Shown: one piece after another, positions 9,316-18,188 of the stretch
How positions within the stretch are numbered: the stretch's first letter is position 1
Layout of the letters: each line of letters begins with the position of its first letter
Assembly (NCBI GenBank): GCA_027036015.1
Contig: JALVTH010000013.1
Coordinates: 1-50,281 of the forward strand
DNA: 50,281 nucleotides
From: Campylobacteraceae bacterium
GTDB taxonomy: Bacteria > Campylobacterota > Campylobacteria > Campylobacterales > Sulfurovaceae
Reading direction: 5' to 3'
The notes under the pieces: model-generated
What the model was told of the DNA's origin: nothing
Database searches by the model: none
Seen by the model: the letters and a program-made list of their open reading frames with translations, nothing else
Made by a program: the position numbers and the translations under genes

Positions 9316-10044
9316 TTGAGAGTAAAAGCAACCATTGCTTACAATGGCTCTTATTTTGATGGCTTTCAAAAGCAAAAGCATACTCAAAACACTATCGTAT
9401 CTACCATCCAACAGGCTCTTATTTCTCTTGGCATTACAAGTAAAGTTGTAGGAAGTGGTAGAACTGATAAAGGAGTGCATGCAACTGGACAAGTAATTCA
9501 TTTTGATCTTCCTTACTATTGGCAAAATCAATCACTTGAAAAATTAAAAAAATATCTTAATCAAAAATTGCGCTATATTGAATTTAAATATATCAAAAGT
9601 GTTGATTCTTCTTTTCATGCTCAATACATGGCTAAAAAAAGAATTTATAAATATGTAATTAAAGAAAATAGAGTAAATGTTTTTGAAAAAGATTTTGTTA
9701 GTCACTATAAAATTTCTGATTTTACAACTTTTACAAAAGCTATAAAACTTTTTGAAGGTGAGCACGATTTTGCCTATTTTAAAAAAGAAGGCTCTTTAAC
9801 TTCAACCACAATTCGAACAATCTATAAAACAAAAGTAGTAAGAAAAAAAGATTTTATTATTTGCTATTTCATAGCAGATGGTTATTTACGCTCTCAAATT
9901 CGAATGATGATGGCTGCAGCAATTGCTGCAGCAAATGGCAAAATTACGCTAAATAATATCAAAGAACAACTCAATTGCCAAAAAAAACACCTTCAAATTT
10001 TAGCCAGTCCAAATGGGCTCTATTTGGTAAAAATTATCTATTAA
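9316..10044 (+). CDS. truA: tRNA pseudouridine(38-40) synthase TruA
   Basis: TruA modifies U38-U40 in the anticodon stem-loop of many tRNAs. The catalytic motif GSGRTDKGVHATGQV contains the essential Asp at about residue 51, and SQIRMMMAAAIAAANGK is the conserved C-terminal block. It has 242 residues. The start is TTG at 9316, one base after the lptF stop, with AAGG about 8 nt upstream. No ATG or GTG is available before the conserved RVKATIAYNG start of the domain. Its 3' end overlaps the convergent permease gene by 11 nt. Confidence 0.96.
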   Translation: MRVKATIAYNGSYFDGFQKQKHTQNTIVSTIQQALISLGITSKVVGSGRTDKGVHATGQVIHFDLPYYWQNQSLEKLKKYLNQKLRYIEFKYIKSVDSSFHAQYMAKKRIYKYVIKENRVNVFEKDFVSHYKISDFTTFTKAIKLFEGEHDFAYFKKEGSLTSTTIRTIYKTKVVRKKDFIICYFIADGYLRSQIRMMMAAAIAAANGKITLNNIKEQLNCQKKHLQILASPNGLYLVKIIY

Positions 10045-11323
10045 TTGCTCTTTTAATAACTCTTTTTGTTTTAAGTCTTAAAATAACTTCTAAAAGATAG
10101 CTTACGAAAAAACTTGCAACAACATAAACGCCAATTAAAGGCATTTTATGATAGGTATATAAAAGAGCAAAAAAGGCTGCAAGAAATGATCCAATTGCAG
10201 CTAATAAAACAAGAAAGGCATTTGCATTTGTTTGTTTTATTTTAAAAAGATGTCCAAGATGCACAAAACCTTGAATTAAAAGAACGATAATTGAAGCTAC
10301 CGTTGCAATTTGAGCCAAGTTAAAAAATAAAATCATTGGAACAATTAATGCAGCTGATACAAGAAGACCTTGCGTTGAGTGGAATACGTTATATTCGTAA
10401 ACCTTTGGCAATTCCCCTTTTTTGGCTAAATCGTAACTAATTTGCGTTGCAGCATAAAGCGAAGCATTAATAGCTGAACTTGCACTAATTAAAGCAACGG
10501 CTGCCATAATTTTAAACCCAATCTCACCAAATATAGGCTTTGCAGCTTCTGCTAAAGCATAATCTTTTGCTTTAATTACTTCATCTAAAGGTAAATTACC
10601 AAGAACAGCAATTGCTGTTGTAACATAAAGAATCATAACAATTAAAATTGCTAAAATCATTGCCCTTAAGATATTTTTTTGAGGATTTTGCATATCTTCA
10701 ACACTATTTGTAATTAAACTAAAACCTTGATAAGCAAAAAAAACAAGCCCCAACGCATAAAAAAGATTAATAATTTTTGGTGCAACTGAGAGCTTTAAAT
10801 TATTTAAATCAACAAAAAACAAAGCTGCTCCTACAAAAAGTATTAAACTTACAAGTTTTATAATAACGATAATATTTTCACTTTTTGCAACTACTTTTGC
10901 ACCCACTAAATTAATAAAAGTAAAGAAAAATAAAATTAAAAGTGCAAATAAATTAATATTAAAAGTTGTCATACCAGAAGGCAAATAAGATGCTGCATAA
11001 ACTCCAAATGATTTTACAACAGCAGCCAAACCTATAAGTTGAGCCAAATAAAAAAGCACTCCCAAACTTCCAGAAAAAAATCCTTCCTCATACTCTTGCA
11101 CTAAATACTCAATCACTCCGCCTCTACTTGGATAACGAAGTGCTAATTTTGCCAAAGAGTAACCACAAAGCAGTGCTATAATCCCACCTAAAATAAAAGT
11201 ATAAATAACTAAATTTCCAGCAATGGCTCCTGCCTCTCCAATAACAATAAAAATACCAATACCAACCATTGCTCCAATGCCTAAAAAGATAGCACTCCAC
11301 AGCCCAAATGCTTTTTCTTTCAT
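10034..11323 (-). CDS. APC-superfamily amino acid permease
   Basis: This inner-membrane secondary transporter has about 12 hydrophobic segments in 429 residues. The first helix carries the APC signature GLWSAIFLGIGAMVGIGIF, with the unwound GxGxxxGxGIF substrate-binding loop. I chose the ATG at 11323 because a strong AAAGGAAAG lies 3-4 nt upstream; a longer frame to 11350 adds only a basic extension. It is probably a single-gene unit between truA and hemJ. The substrate cannot be told from sequence; amino acid uptake is the usual role. Confidence 0.88.
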   Translation of the reverse strand: MKEKAFGLWSAIFLGIGAMVGIGIFIVIGEAGAIAGNLVIYTFILGGIIALLCGYSLAKLALRYPSRGGVIEYLVQEYEEGFFSGSLGVLFYLAQLIGLAAVVKSFGVYAASYLPSGMTTFNINLFALLILFFFTFINLVGAKVVAKSENIIVIIKLVSLILFVGAALFFVDLNNLKLSVAPKIINLFYALGLVFFAYQGFSLITNSVEDMQNPQKNILRAMILAILIVMILYVTTAIAVLGNLPLDEVIKAKDYALAEAAKPIFGEIGFKIMAAVALISASSAINASLYAATQISYDLAKKGELPKVYEYNVFHSTQGLLVSAALIVPMILFFNLAQIATVASIIVLLIQGFVHLGHLFKIKQTNANAFLVLLAAIGSFLAAFFALLYTYHKMPLIGVYVVASFFVSYLLEVILRLKTKRVIKRAINR

Positions 11324-11390
11324 AATCTTTCCTTTTATCTTTTTAAGCAATTATAAAAAATTTTATTTTTTAAAAGTGCAACTTATGTTG

Positions 11391-11822
11391 CTAAAAAGGT
11401 TTTACAACAACCATAATAACAATAACTATCATTAAAAGTGTTGGCACTTCATTATAGATTCGATAAAATTTACCTTTTTTATAATGCGGATTTTGCAAAA
11501 GTTTTTTTCGATGTATCTCTAAAGAAAAGTGATACGCAATCAAAAGTGATACCGCAATAAGCTTTATAATAAGCCAAGCTGGCATGTAAGAGCTATATTT
11601 TAAATAAATCATAACAAGTCCACTTATAATCGTAGCCCACATTGCAGGCACGCCAATATATTTAAAAAGCTTATATTCTTGAATTTGCACTACTTCAACA
11701 AAACCTTTATTATCAGCATTTTCTGCATGATAAACAAAAAGTCTTGGTAAATAAAAAAGTGCCGCCATCCAACTAATGAAACTCATAACATGAAATGCTA
11801 AAATCCAAGTAAAATACTCCAT
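11391..11822 (-). CDS. hemJ: Protoporphyrinogen oxidase HemJ
   Basis: HemJ oxidises protoporphyrinogen IX to protoporphyrin IX in heme synthesis and is the usual enzyme in bacteria lacking HemG and HemY. The 143-residue protein has four membrane helices. It carries the conserved His in LAFHVMSFISWMAALFYLPRLFVY (about residues 9-32) and the Arg/Lys-rich loop YHFSLEIHRKKL. It follows the nuclease gene with a one-base stop/start overlap, so it lies at the downstream end of the SUF transcription direction. Confidence 0.92.
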   Translation of the reverse strand: MEYFTWILAFHVMSFISWMAALFYLPRLFVYHAENADNKGFVEVVQIQEYKLFKYIGVPAMWATIISGLVMIYLKYSSYMPAWLIIKLIAVSLLIAYHFSLEIHRKKLLQNPHYKKGKFYRIYNEVPTLLMIVIVIMVVVKPF

Positions 11823-13432
11823 TACTGCTCCTTTATAATATCATCACCACTAAAAACTACTAACTCCCATTGACCCCTAAAACGTGAAATTTGAGCTCGC
11901 TTTATAAAAAGATGATTTCCTTTTTTTAACAAACCTTTTTTTCGCTCTTTTACATAAAGCTTAATTTTCTCTCCACTTGGTAAATATAAATATCCTTTTT
12001 TATAAATGCCTTTAATATCTTTTACAATATCTCCCAACTTGGCTTTATTAAAATCTTCTAAAGTAAACTTTTTTATCCAATCATTAGAATTAATCTTCTT
12101 GCCTTTTTTAAGTATATCGAAATCTGTTATCTCTTGTAAACCATAATAATTAATCTTTTTATAAACTTTTAAATCATAGCAACTCCCCTCATTCATTCCA
12201 TCAGCACTCTTATATAAAACTATAGCTAAAGAAGAGGGATTTTTTTTAATTACTCCAATGTCTCCTCTTTTATAAATTAAACACACATTTTTAATAATGG
12301 CTGGATATTTTAAATATTTTAAGTAATAGAGTTTTTCAAAATCAATTTCTTTAGCTTTTTTTTCTTTAATACTTTTTTCTTTTACCTTTGGGAAAATAAG
12401 CTGCCACAACTTGTCAATCCAAGTTTCATACTTTTTAGGAGTGGGCTCATTATTAGAAAAAACTGCAACAAGCGGCAAATGATCTGAAAATCCTTTGCCT
12501 GTATGTTTCCCATTTTTTATCTCCCAGCGATTTAGCAATGAGCCTTTTTTAAATAAATAAGCCTTTTTAAAAACTCTAAAACTTCCCTTTTTATAGTGCC
12601 ACCCTTTATTATCAAGCAAGCTTGGAGGAATAATGATAGAATCAATTGCTTCTTTTAAGCCAAATTGATCATGACTCCATCTTTTATGTGCTGGTACTTC
12701 AGACCATAAGTTATAAAGATAAAAAGAAAGCGGAACTTTTTGATTTAATCGAATGAGCCTTCCATGATAAATTGTTTGAAGTGTTTTATCAATTCCACAC
12801 TCTCCATTAGTATCGTTAAAGCGCTTTTTTAAATTAGAACACTCATTATATTCACTGTTAAAATCACCTAAAATGATATATTCTTTTTCTTTTGGCATTT
12901 TTAAAAGTTGTTTTTTAAGCACTTTTGCATATTTTAAGCGTTGACTCTCTGGTGCTCTTTTTGAGCGCCAATGATTGACAAAAATTGTTAAAGAAGGATT
13001 CGTTTTTAACTCTACTTCTAAAATATCTCTATCAGCTGGAGAAAAACTAACTCTTAAACTTCGTTTTTGCTTCAAAGGAATTTTAGATAATAGTGCCACT
13101 TGGATAGAAGAGCCAATTTTGTGTGTAATAGCCGCATATGGATAATTACATCCGCTTTTTTGCAAATGCTCTTGTAAAAGATGCAATGCATTTTCATTTT
13201 CTATTTCTTGCAAGCCTATTACATCTGCATTAACTTCACATATAACTTGCGTTATATGGGCTAACTTTTTTTCCAAAATAGCTTTTGTCCAATTATGGGT
13301 GTTTGGAATATACTCTTTATATTCACTCTTATTATAAGTTAAATCAAAAAGATTATCAACATTATAGGTAGCAATTTTTATATCTTTAGCATAAACTAAA
13401 GCAGTAAGAATAAAAAATATAACAACTTTCAT
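11822..13432 (-). CDS. Secreted endonuclease/exonuclease/phosphatase-family nuclease with C-terminal extra domain
   Basis: The 536-residue protein begins with a signal peptide (residues 1-15). The EEP fold follows, with IKIATYNVDNLFDL (about 18-31), the metal-binding Glu in GLQEIENENA (about 74), NHWRSKRAP, the catalytic ILGDFNSEYNE and the final SDHLPL (about 318). After residue 340 a Lys-rich linker leads to about 190 residues rich in beta-type sequence, including YYGLQEITDFDI and a glycine-rich strand pattern that resembles an OB fold. Such domains occur in extracellular nucleases, but I cannot confirm this one. It is probably periplasmic or exported, degrading DNA or RNA for uptake. It lies 35 nt after sufT. 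Confidence 0.85.
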   Translation of the reverse strand: MKVVIFFILTALVYAKDIKIATYNVDNLFDLTYNKSEYKEYIPNTHNWTKAILEKKLAHITQVICEVNADVIGLQEIENENALHLLQEHLQKSGCNYPYAAITHKIGSSIQVALLSKIPLKQKRSLRVSFSPADRDILEVELKTNPSLTIFVNHWRSKRAPESQRLKYAKVLKKQLLKMPKEKEYIILGDFNSEYNECSNLKKRFNDTNGECGIDKTLQTIYHGRLIRLNQKVPLSFYLYNLWSEVPAHKRWSHDQFGLKEAIDSIIIPPSLLDNKGWHYKKGSFRVFKKAYLFKKGSLLNRWEIKNGKHTGKGFSDHLPLVAVFSNNEPTPKKYETWIDKLWQLIFPKVKEKSIKEKKAKEIDFEKLYYLKYLKYPAIIKNVCLIYKRGDIGVIKKNPSSLAIVLYKSADGMNEGSCYDLKVYKKINYYGLQEITDFDILKKGKKINSNDWIKKFTLEDFNKAKLGDIVKDIKGIYKKGYLYLPSGEKIKLYVKERKKGLLKKGNHLFIKRAQISRFRGQWELVVFSGDDIIKEQ

Positions 13433-13467
13433 AAAAAGATTGTAGCATAAAAAGGCAAGCTTTTGGC

Positions 13468-13815
13468 TTAGAGCAAGCCTAAAGCAAGCTTAGCTTCATC
13501 ACTCATTTTACTTTGATCCCATGGTGGATCAAAGGTAAGTTCTACATCAAGCTCTTCTAAATCACCATCCATTCTATTTGGAATAGTTTTAACTAAATCT
13601 ACAATTACATCAGACATTGAACAAGTTGGAGAAGTTAGTGTCATGACAACTTTGCAATGATTAAGCTTACTTACCTCATCTTTCCAACAATTAACATCAT
13701 AAATTAATCCCAAATTATAAATATCAACTGGAATTTCTGGATCATAAATTTTTTGTAACTCTTCTATCACTCTTTTTTTAGTCTCTTGGGGAGTTACTTC
13801 ACGTAAATCTTTCAT
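13468..13815 (-). CDS. sufT: SufT-like iron-sulfur assembly protein (DUF59/MIP18)
   Basis: This 115-residue MIP18-family protein helps mature Fe-S proteins. The conserved core is IYDPEIPVDIYNLGLIYDV (about 22-40), then MTLTSPTCSMSD with the functional Cys, and a C-terminal FDPPWDQSKMSDEAK block. It overlaps sufE by 4 nt and is the fifth gene of the suf operon. Stand-alone SufT is known from Firmicutes and archaea as an accessory factor for Fe-S delivery; that role is inferred here from family and context. Confidence 0.93.
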   Translation of the reverse strand: MKDLREVTPQETKKRVIEELQKIYDPEIPVDIYNLGLIYDVNCWKDEVSKLNHCKVVMTLTSPTCSMSDVIVDLVKTIPNRMDGDLEELDVELTFDPPWDQSKMSDEAKLALGLL

Positions 13816-14240
13816 AGTTTACCCTCTTTACACAGCTTTGCATACATATATACTTTTTCTAAAAAAGCTTGAAGGCTCTTTTGTCTCACTGGTGATAAAA
13901 GCTCAATTATTCCAAGTTTATTTAAATTTTTAGGATCAAAATCCAAAATTTCTTGTGCAGGTTTATTACTGAAAATATCAAGCAAAAGTGTTAACATTCC
14001 TTTTGCCATCTCACTTGTACCTTCACCTTTTAAAATAAGCACTCCATCTTTACATTCAGCTGCTAGCCAAGCTGGAGATGCACAGCCATGAATAAAAGTT
14101 GCATCATTTTTAAGTTCTTCTGGTAAGCTTTGATGACGCTTTCCTAAATCAAAAATATATTCTAATTTCGCATCTTTGTCATTTTCAAACAAATCAAAAT
14201 CACTTTTATATTCATTAATTACTTCATCAATACTTTTCAT
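13812..14240 (-). CDS. sufE: Sulfur acceptor protein SufE
   Basis: SufE accepts persulfide from a cysteine desulfurase and passes it to SufB. The sulfur-carrying Cys is in FIHGCASPAWLAAEC at about residue 52, as in E. coli SufE (C51). It has 142 residues. The gene lies 2 nt after sufD and overlaps sufT by 4 nt. Its usual partner SufS is not in this operon, so the desulfurase must be encoded elsewhere. Confidence 0.95.
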   Translation of the reverse strand: MKSIDEVINEYKSDFDLFENDKDAKLEYIFDLGKRHQSLPEELKNDATFIHGCASPAWLAAECKDGVLILKGEGTSEMAKGMLTLLLDIFSNKPAQEILDFDPKNLNKLGIIELLSPVRQKSLQAFLEKVYMYAKLCKEGKL

Positions 14241-14242
14241 TT

Positions 14243-15478
14243 TTATCCCTTTAGTATATTTTCCTCACATTCATGACATGTCTTGATGCAATCAAGTTTT
14301 GTATCTCCATAATAGGCTTTTTCAAAATCAATTTGAACCCTATTAAAAATAGTTTCATCTTCAATTTTGCTAATTGCACTATTTGCAAAAGCTAAAATAA
14401 GCATTTTTCTTGCTTCAACTTCATTAATTCCTCTTGATCTTAAATAAAATAATTGTGTCTTATCAAGCTGTCCCGTTGTAGAACCATGACTTGCTTCTAA
14501 ATCATCAATATAGATTTCTAATTGCGGTTTACTTGCCATATATGCACCGCTATTTAATAAAATAGCTTTTGAATTTTGATGTGCACTTGCATAGATTCCT
14601 TCTTTTGTTACACGAATTAAAGCATCAAAAATACCTCTTGCTTTCTCATTTAAAATAGCTCTTGCATCTTGATTTGATTTTGCACTTTTTTCAGTATGTT
14701 CAATCTCGCTTATTGTTCCAATTTTAGCACTATTTGTTCCATAAATAAGATGCGTTGCATCAAAATGAGCATGCTCTTTCAGCTCAGCTTTAAAAATATT
14801 AAGCCCACTTTTTGATGTAAAATCAAACGTTAAAAAGTTACAAGTTGCATTTGAATCAAGCTTAAAATAGTTTGTTGCAATTGGCTCAACTGAAAAATTG
14901 AGCGTTTGATTTTTTATAAAATCAAGCGAAGCATCCCTTGCTATAATTGCATCAATACCATAGAGCAATCTATCTAAATTATCCCCACAATATTCAAAAC
15001 TCTCATATACTTTTGCTTTTACATTACTATCAACAAATAAAACAATTCTATAACTTAAAAATTCATTACTACTTACAATATGTTTAATTTCAAAGTTACT
15101 ATCTTTACTTATTCGAATAACAATTGCTTTTTGGTTTAAAAGATGGCTTAGATAATAGAGCGAATCAAAATGATTACTTGCAACATCGCTAAATTCTTTA
15201 AATGTAACTTCTACTCCCTCTTGCTTAGGAATAGCTATAACTTTGGCATTTTCAATAATTAAAGCATTTTTATGCTCTTTAGCTTCAAATCCACTCTTTG
15301 GCAAAGTAATCTCTTTGTGTAAAAAACTTTCAATATCGTAATATCGATACTTTTCACTTTTTTTATGAGGGAGTTTAAGCTCTTTTAATTTTCTGGCAAT
15401 TTCAATTTTTTCTTTCCTTGTACCAAGAGCTTCAATAATTTCTTGCTCACTCATTGCATTTAATATTTCTAACTTCAT
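14243..15478 (-). CDS. sufD: SufD, Fe-S scaffold complex subunit
   Basis: SufD forms the SufBC2D scaffold on which Fe-S clusters are built and is a paralogue of SufB. The C-terminal signature ASHGSTTGQLDKTQLFYLRS contains the conserved His proposed to bind the nascent cluster, followed by ARKMLILAFANS. The protein has 411 residues. I take ATG at 15478, with GGAG 7 nt upstream; a GTG three bases earlier is too close to that site. The ATG overlaps the sufC stop by one base (TGATG), which implies coupled translation and balanced amounts. Confidence 0.95.
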   Translation of the reverse strand: MKLEILNAMSEQEIIEALGTRKEKIEIARKLKELKLPHKKSEKYRYYDIESFLHKEITLPKSGFEAKEHKNALIIENAKVIAIPKQEGVEVTFKEFSDVASNHFDSLYYLSHLLNQKAIVIRISKDSNFEIKHIVSSNEFLSYRIVLFVDSNVKAKVYESFEYCGDNLDRLLYGIDAIIARDASLDFIKNQTLNFSVEPIATNYFKLDSNATCNFLTFDFTSKSGLNIFKAELKEHAHFDATHLIYGTNSAKIGTISEIEHTEKSAKSNQDARAILNEKARGIFDALIRVTKEGIYASAHQNSKAILLNSGAYMASKPQLEIYIDDLEASHGSTTGQLDKTQLFYLRSRGINEVEARKMLILAFANSAISKIEDETIFNRVQIDFEKAYYGDTKLDCIKTCHECEENILKG

Positions 15479-16230
15479 CACTTCTCCTCAAATTCGCTAT
15501 AACCTTTTTCTTCAAGCTCTTTTACAAGTTCAGCTCCAGCAGTTTTAACAATTTTGCCATCTTTTAAAACATGAATATAATCTGGTTTAATATAATCTAA
15601 AATTCTACTATAATGAGTAATTACCAAAAAGCTTCTTTTACCATCTTTCATCTTATTAATACCCTCGCTCACCGCTCTTAGAGCATCAATATCAAGACCT
15701 GAATCAATTTCATCTAAAATAACTAAATTTGGCTCAAGCATCATCATTTGAAGTACTTCATTTCTTTTTTTCTCACCACCACTAAAGCCTTCATTTAAAC
15801 TTCTATTTAAAAGTTCAGGCTTAAGCCCAAGCTCATTTGCCAAGCTTCTCATTTTTCGTAAAAACTCAGCAGCATTAAGCTCTTCTTTTCCTTCATGCTT
15901 TCTTTTAGCATTTACTGCAGTTCGTAAAAAGTATGCATTATTTACACCTGGAATTTCAACAGGATGCTGAAAGCTTAAAAAAATTCCTTCAAGTGCACGC
16001 TCTTCTGGTTCCCAATCAACAATATTTTTGCCTTTATACAAAATCTCTCCATCAGTAACTTCTACATCAAAATGTCCTACAATTGCTTTTGAAAGAGTTG
16101 ATTTACCAGCTCCATTTGGTCCCATAATCGCATGAACTTTACCCTCTTCTAAATCTAAATTTAATCCTTTTAAAATTTCTTTATTTCCGATTTTTGCTTT
16201 TAAATTTTTAATTTCTAAAATCTTACTCAT
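15478..16230 (-). CDS. sufC: SufC, ATPase of the SUF scaffold
   Basis: SufC is an ABC-type ATPase that drives conformational change in the SufBC2D complex; it has no membrane partner. Walker [10 protein letters not shown] is at about residues 37-45, the ABC signature reads [10 protein letters not shown] (typical of SufC rather than LSGGQ), and Walker [12 protein letters not shown] is at about 169-179. It has 250 residues. It overlaps sufB by 4 nt and sufD by 1 nt. Confidence 0.97.
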   Translation of the reverse strand: MSKILEIKNLKAKIGNKEILKGLNLDLEEGKVHAIMGPNGAGKSTLSKAIVGHFDVEVTDGEILYKGKNIVDWEPEERALEGIFLSFQHPVEIPGVNNAYFLRTAVNAKRKHEGKEELNAAEFLRKMRSLANELGLKPELLNRSLNEGFSGGEKKRNEVLQMMMLEPNLVILDEIDSGLDIDALRAVSEGINKMKDGKRSFLVITHYSRILDYIKPDYIHVLKDGKIVKTAGAELVKELEEKGYSEFEEK

Positions 16231-17660
16231 CCTACACTTCCTTCTAATGTTAAATTTAATAATGCTCTTGCTTCTACTGCATACTCCATTGGTAATTGAG
16301 AGAATACCTCTTTACAAAATCCATGAACTATCATACTAACAGCATCTTCTTCGTTTATTCCTCTTTGACGCAAATAAAAAAGTTGCTCTTCACTAATTTT
16401 TGTAGTAGTTGCTTCATGTTCAATTTGCCCAAGTGCATTTTTATCTTCTAAATATGGAAAAGTATGCGCACCACATTCACTTCCAATTAAAAGTGAGTCA
16501 CATTCACTATAATTTCTTGCTCCCTTGGCATTTGCTCCAATTTTGACAAGCCCTCGATAAGTATTTTGACCCTTCATTGCCGAAATACCTTTAGAAATAA
16601 TTGTAGAGCTTGTATTTTTACCAAGATGAATCATCTTTGTTCCAGTATCTGCTTGTTGTGCTAAGGTTGTTACTGCAACGGAATAAAACTCTCCAACAGA
16701 GTTATCTCCTTTTAAAATACAGCTTGGATACTTCCAAGTAATGGCTGAACCAGTCTCAACTTGTGTCCATGAAATTTTGGAGTTTTCTCCCTCACAAAGT
16801 CCTCTTTTAGTTACAAAATTATAAATACCACCTTTACCAGTTTCATCACCAGGATACCAGTTTTGAATAGTTGAGTATTTAATCTCTGCATCTTTAAGCG
16901 CTATTAGCTCAACAACTGCAGCATGCAATTGATTTTCATCACGCATTGGAGCAGAACATCCTTCGTTATAACTTACATAACTTCCTTCATCAGCAATAAT
17001 AAGTGTTCGCTCAAACTGCCCTGTATTTATTGCATTAATTCTAAAATAAGTACTAAGCTCCATTGGGCATCTTACACCTTTTGGAATATAAACAAAAGTT
17101 CCATCTGTAAATACTGCAGAATTGAGTGCTGCAAAAAAATTATCATTCATTGGAACAACACTAAACATATACTTTTGGACTAACTCTGGATAATCTCTAA
17201 TTGCTTCTGAAATTGAGCAAAAGATAATTCCATGTTTTTGGAGTTCTTCTCTAAAAGTAGTTTTAACTGAAACTGAATCAACAACTGCATCAACTGCAAT
17301 TCCTTGAAGTGCTTTTTGCTCTTCAAGAGGAATTCCAAGTTTTTCATATGCTTCTAAAATTTTTGGATCAACTTCATCAAGTGAGCTTGGCGGCTTTTTA
17401 GGAGCCGAAAAGTATGAAATGGCTTGATAATCAATCGGTTCATATTCAACTTTTGCCCAATGTGGCTCTTCCATGTTTTTCCAAATATTATAAGCTTTAA
17501 GCCGTAAATTTGTCATCCACTCTGGTTCATTTTTCTTTGCAGAAATGAACCGAATTACATCTTCATTAAGCCCTGGTGGAACAGTATCTTGCTCAATATC
17601 TATTTCAAAACCAAGTTTATACTCACCAGATATGGCTTTTTTTACCTCTTCTTGTGCCAT
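16227..17660 (-). CDS. sufB: SufB, Fe-S scaffold core subunit
   Basis: SufB is the central Fe-S scaffold that receives sulfur from SufE. The 477-residue protein has the typical [18 protein letters not shown] block and the [11 protein letters not shown] segment with the essential Cys, followed by [39 protein letters not shown] chose ATG at 17660, with AAGG 7 nt upstream; the TTG at 17666 is too close to this site. It is the first gene of sufBCDET. A near-consensus promoter lies 30-60 nt upstream. Confidence 0.97.
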   Translation of the reverse strand: MAQEEVKKAISGEYKLGFEIDIEQDTVPPGLNEDVIRFISAKKNEPEWMTNLRLKAYNIWKNMEEPHWAKVEYEPIDYQAISYFSAPKKPPSSLDEVDPKILEAYEKLGIPLEEQKALQGIAVDAVVDSVSVKTTFREELQKHGIIFCSISEAIRDYPELVQKYMFSVVPMNDNFFAALNSAVFTDGTFVYIPKGVRCPMELSTYFRINAINTGQFERTLIIADEGSYVSYNEGCSAPMRDENQLHAAVVELIALKDAEIKYSTIQNWYPGDETGKGGIYNFVTKRGLCEGENSKISWTQVETGSAITWKYPSCILKGDNSVGEFYSVAVTTLAQQADTGTKMIHLGKNTSSTIISKGISAMKGQNTYRGLVKIGANAKGARNYSECDSLLIGSECGAHTFPYLEDKNALGQIEHEATTTKISEEQLFYLRQRGINEEDAVSMIVHGFCKEVFSQLPMEYAVEARALLNLTLEGSVG

Positions 17661-17669
17661 AGCCAAACC

Positions 17670-17743
17670 TTTTTATTAATTTTTATTAACTTTATAGCAA
17701 AGTTACGTTGATATGTCAAGGATTTTAGCACAATTTTTATTAA
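17670..17743. repeat. Three copies of TTTTTATTAA around the suf promoter
   Basis: The identical 10-mer occurs in tandem at 17670-17679 and 17680-17689 (between the -10 and sufB) and once more at 17734-17743 (15 bp upstream of the -35). The tandem copies have a 10-bp period, close to one helical turn. They could be a regulator site or simply AT-rich sequence. Confidence 0.45.
17691..17719 (-). promoter_or_regulatory. Near-consensus sigma-70 promoter of the suf operon
   Basis: On the minus strand TTGACA (17719-17714) and TATAAA (17696-17691) are separated by exactly 17 bp. The sufB start lies about 30 nt downstream of the -10. A full -35 element is unusual in Campylobacterota, whose promoters normally show only an extended -10. 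Confidence 0.75.
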
Positions 17744-17786
17744 AACCGGAGAAATTTTGTCTTATTTAAACAAAAAGGAGCTTTTT

Positions 17787-18086
17787 TTAGTAATTTTTTG
17801 CATTTTTAAATTCACTAATCTCACTATCTACCATTGCATCAATCATTTTTATATAAAGTTCTGTTATTAAGTTTGGAGATAAATCAAGTTCAATCGCTTT
17901 TGCTCTTACTCTATTAATAACATCATCAATTCTATCTTTTGCTTTTACCTCTTCGACTGAATTTTTAAAATGCGCTATTTGTTTAATATAAGCATTTCTT
18001 GTTGCAATGAGTTCTACTATCTTTTCATCAATTTTATCAATTTCAGCTCTTGCTTCTTCTAAAGAATTACATTTTTTAATCTCCAT
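17787..18086 (-). CDS. Chorismate mutase-like protein (AroQ/PchB type)
   Basis: This 99-residue all-helical protein matches the AroQ fold: ARAEIDKIDEKIVELIATRNAYIKQIAHFK (about 13-42) contains the conserved Arg and Lys of the active site, and the last helix ends with IDAMVDSEI. Stand-alone members convert chorismate to prephenate, or act as isochorismate pyruvate lyase (PchB). Sequence alone does not separate these two. AAAAGGAG lies 7 nt before the ATG. It is transcribed divergently from metG and stands upstream of the suf operon in the same direction, but is separated from it by the suf promoter. Confidence 0.85.
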   Translation of the reverse strand: MEIKKCNSLEEARAEIDKIDEKIVELIATRNAYIKQIAHFKNSVEEVKAKDRIDDVINRVRAKAIELDLSPNLITELYIKMIDAMVDSEISEFKNAKNY

Positions 18087-18114
18087 TCAAAGCTCCTTTT
18101 TATTTTTGTTAAAA

Positions 18115-18120
18115 ATTATA
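18115..18120 (-). promoter_or_regulatory. -10 promoter element of the chorismate mutase-like gene
   Basis: TATAAT in the context TGGTATAAT (extended -10) lies 28 nt upstream of the ATG on the minus strand. On the plus strand a TAAAAT at 18153-18158 is the likely -10 of metG. Confidence 0.55.
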
Positions 18121-18188
18121 CCATTTTTAAAAGAAGTTTTTCTCTTTTTAGATAAAATAATAAAAAAATTATTCCAAGAAGGTTACAA

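Noticed and set aside
13455-13489. GCAAGC repeated three times at the end of sufT, with a GGCTT/AAGCC hairpin at 13465-13479
   Set aside because: The repeats mostly encode the Leu/Ala-rich C-terminus of SufT. The 5-bp stem is weak and no U-run follows directly, so I did not call a terminator.
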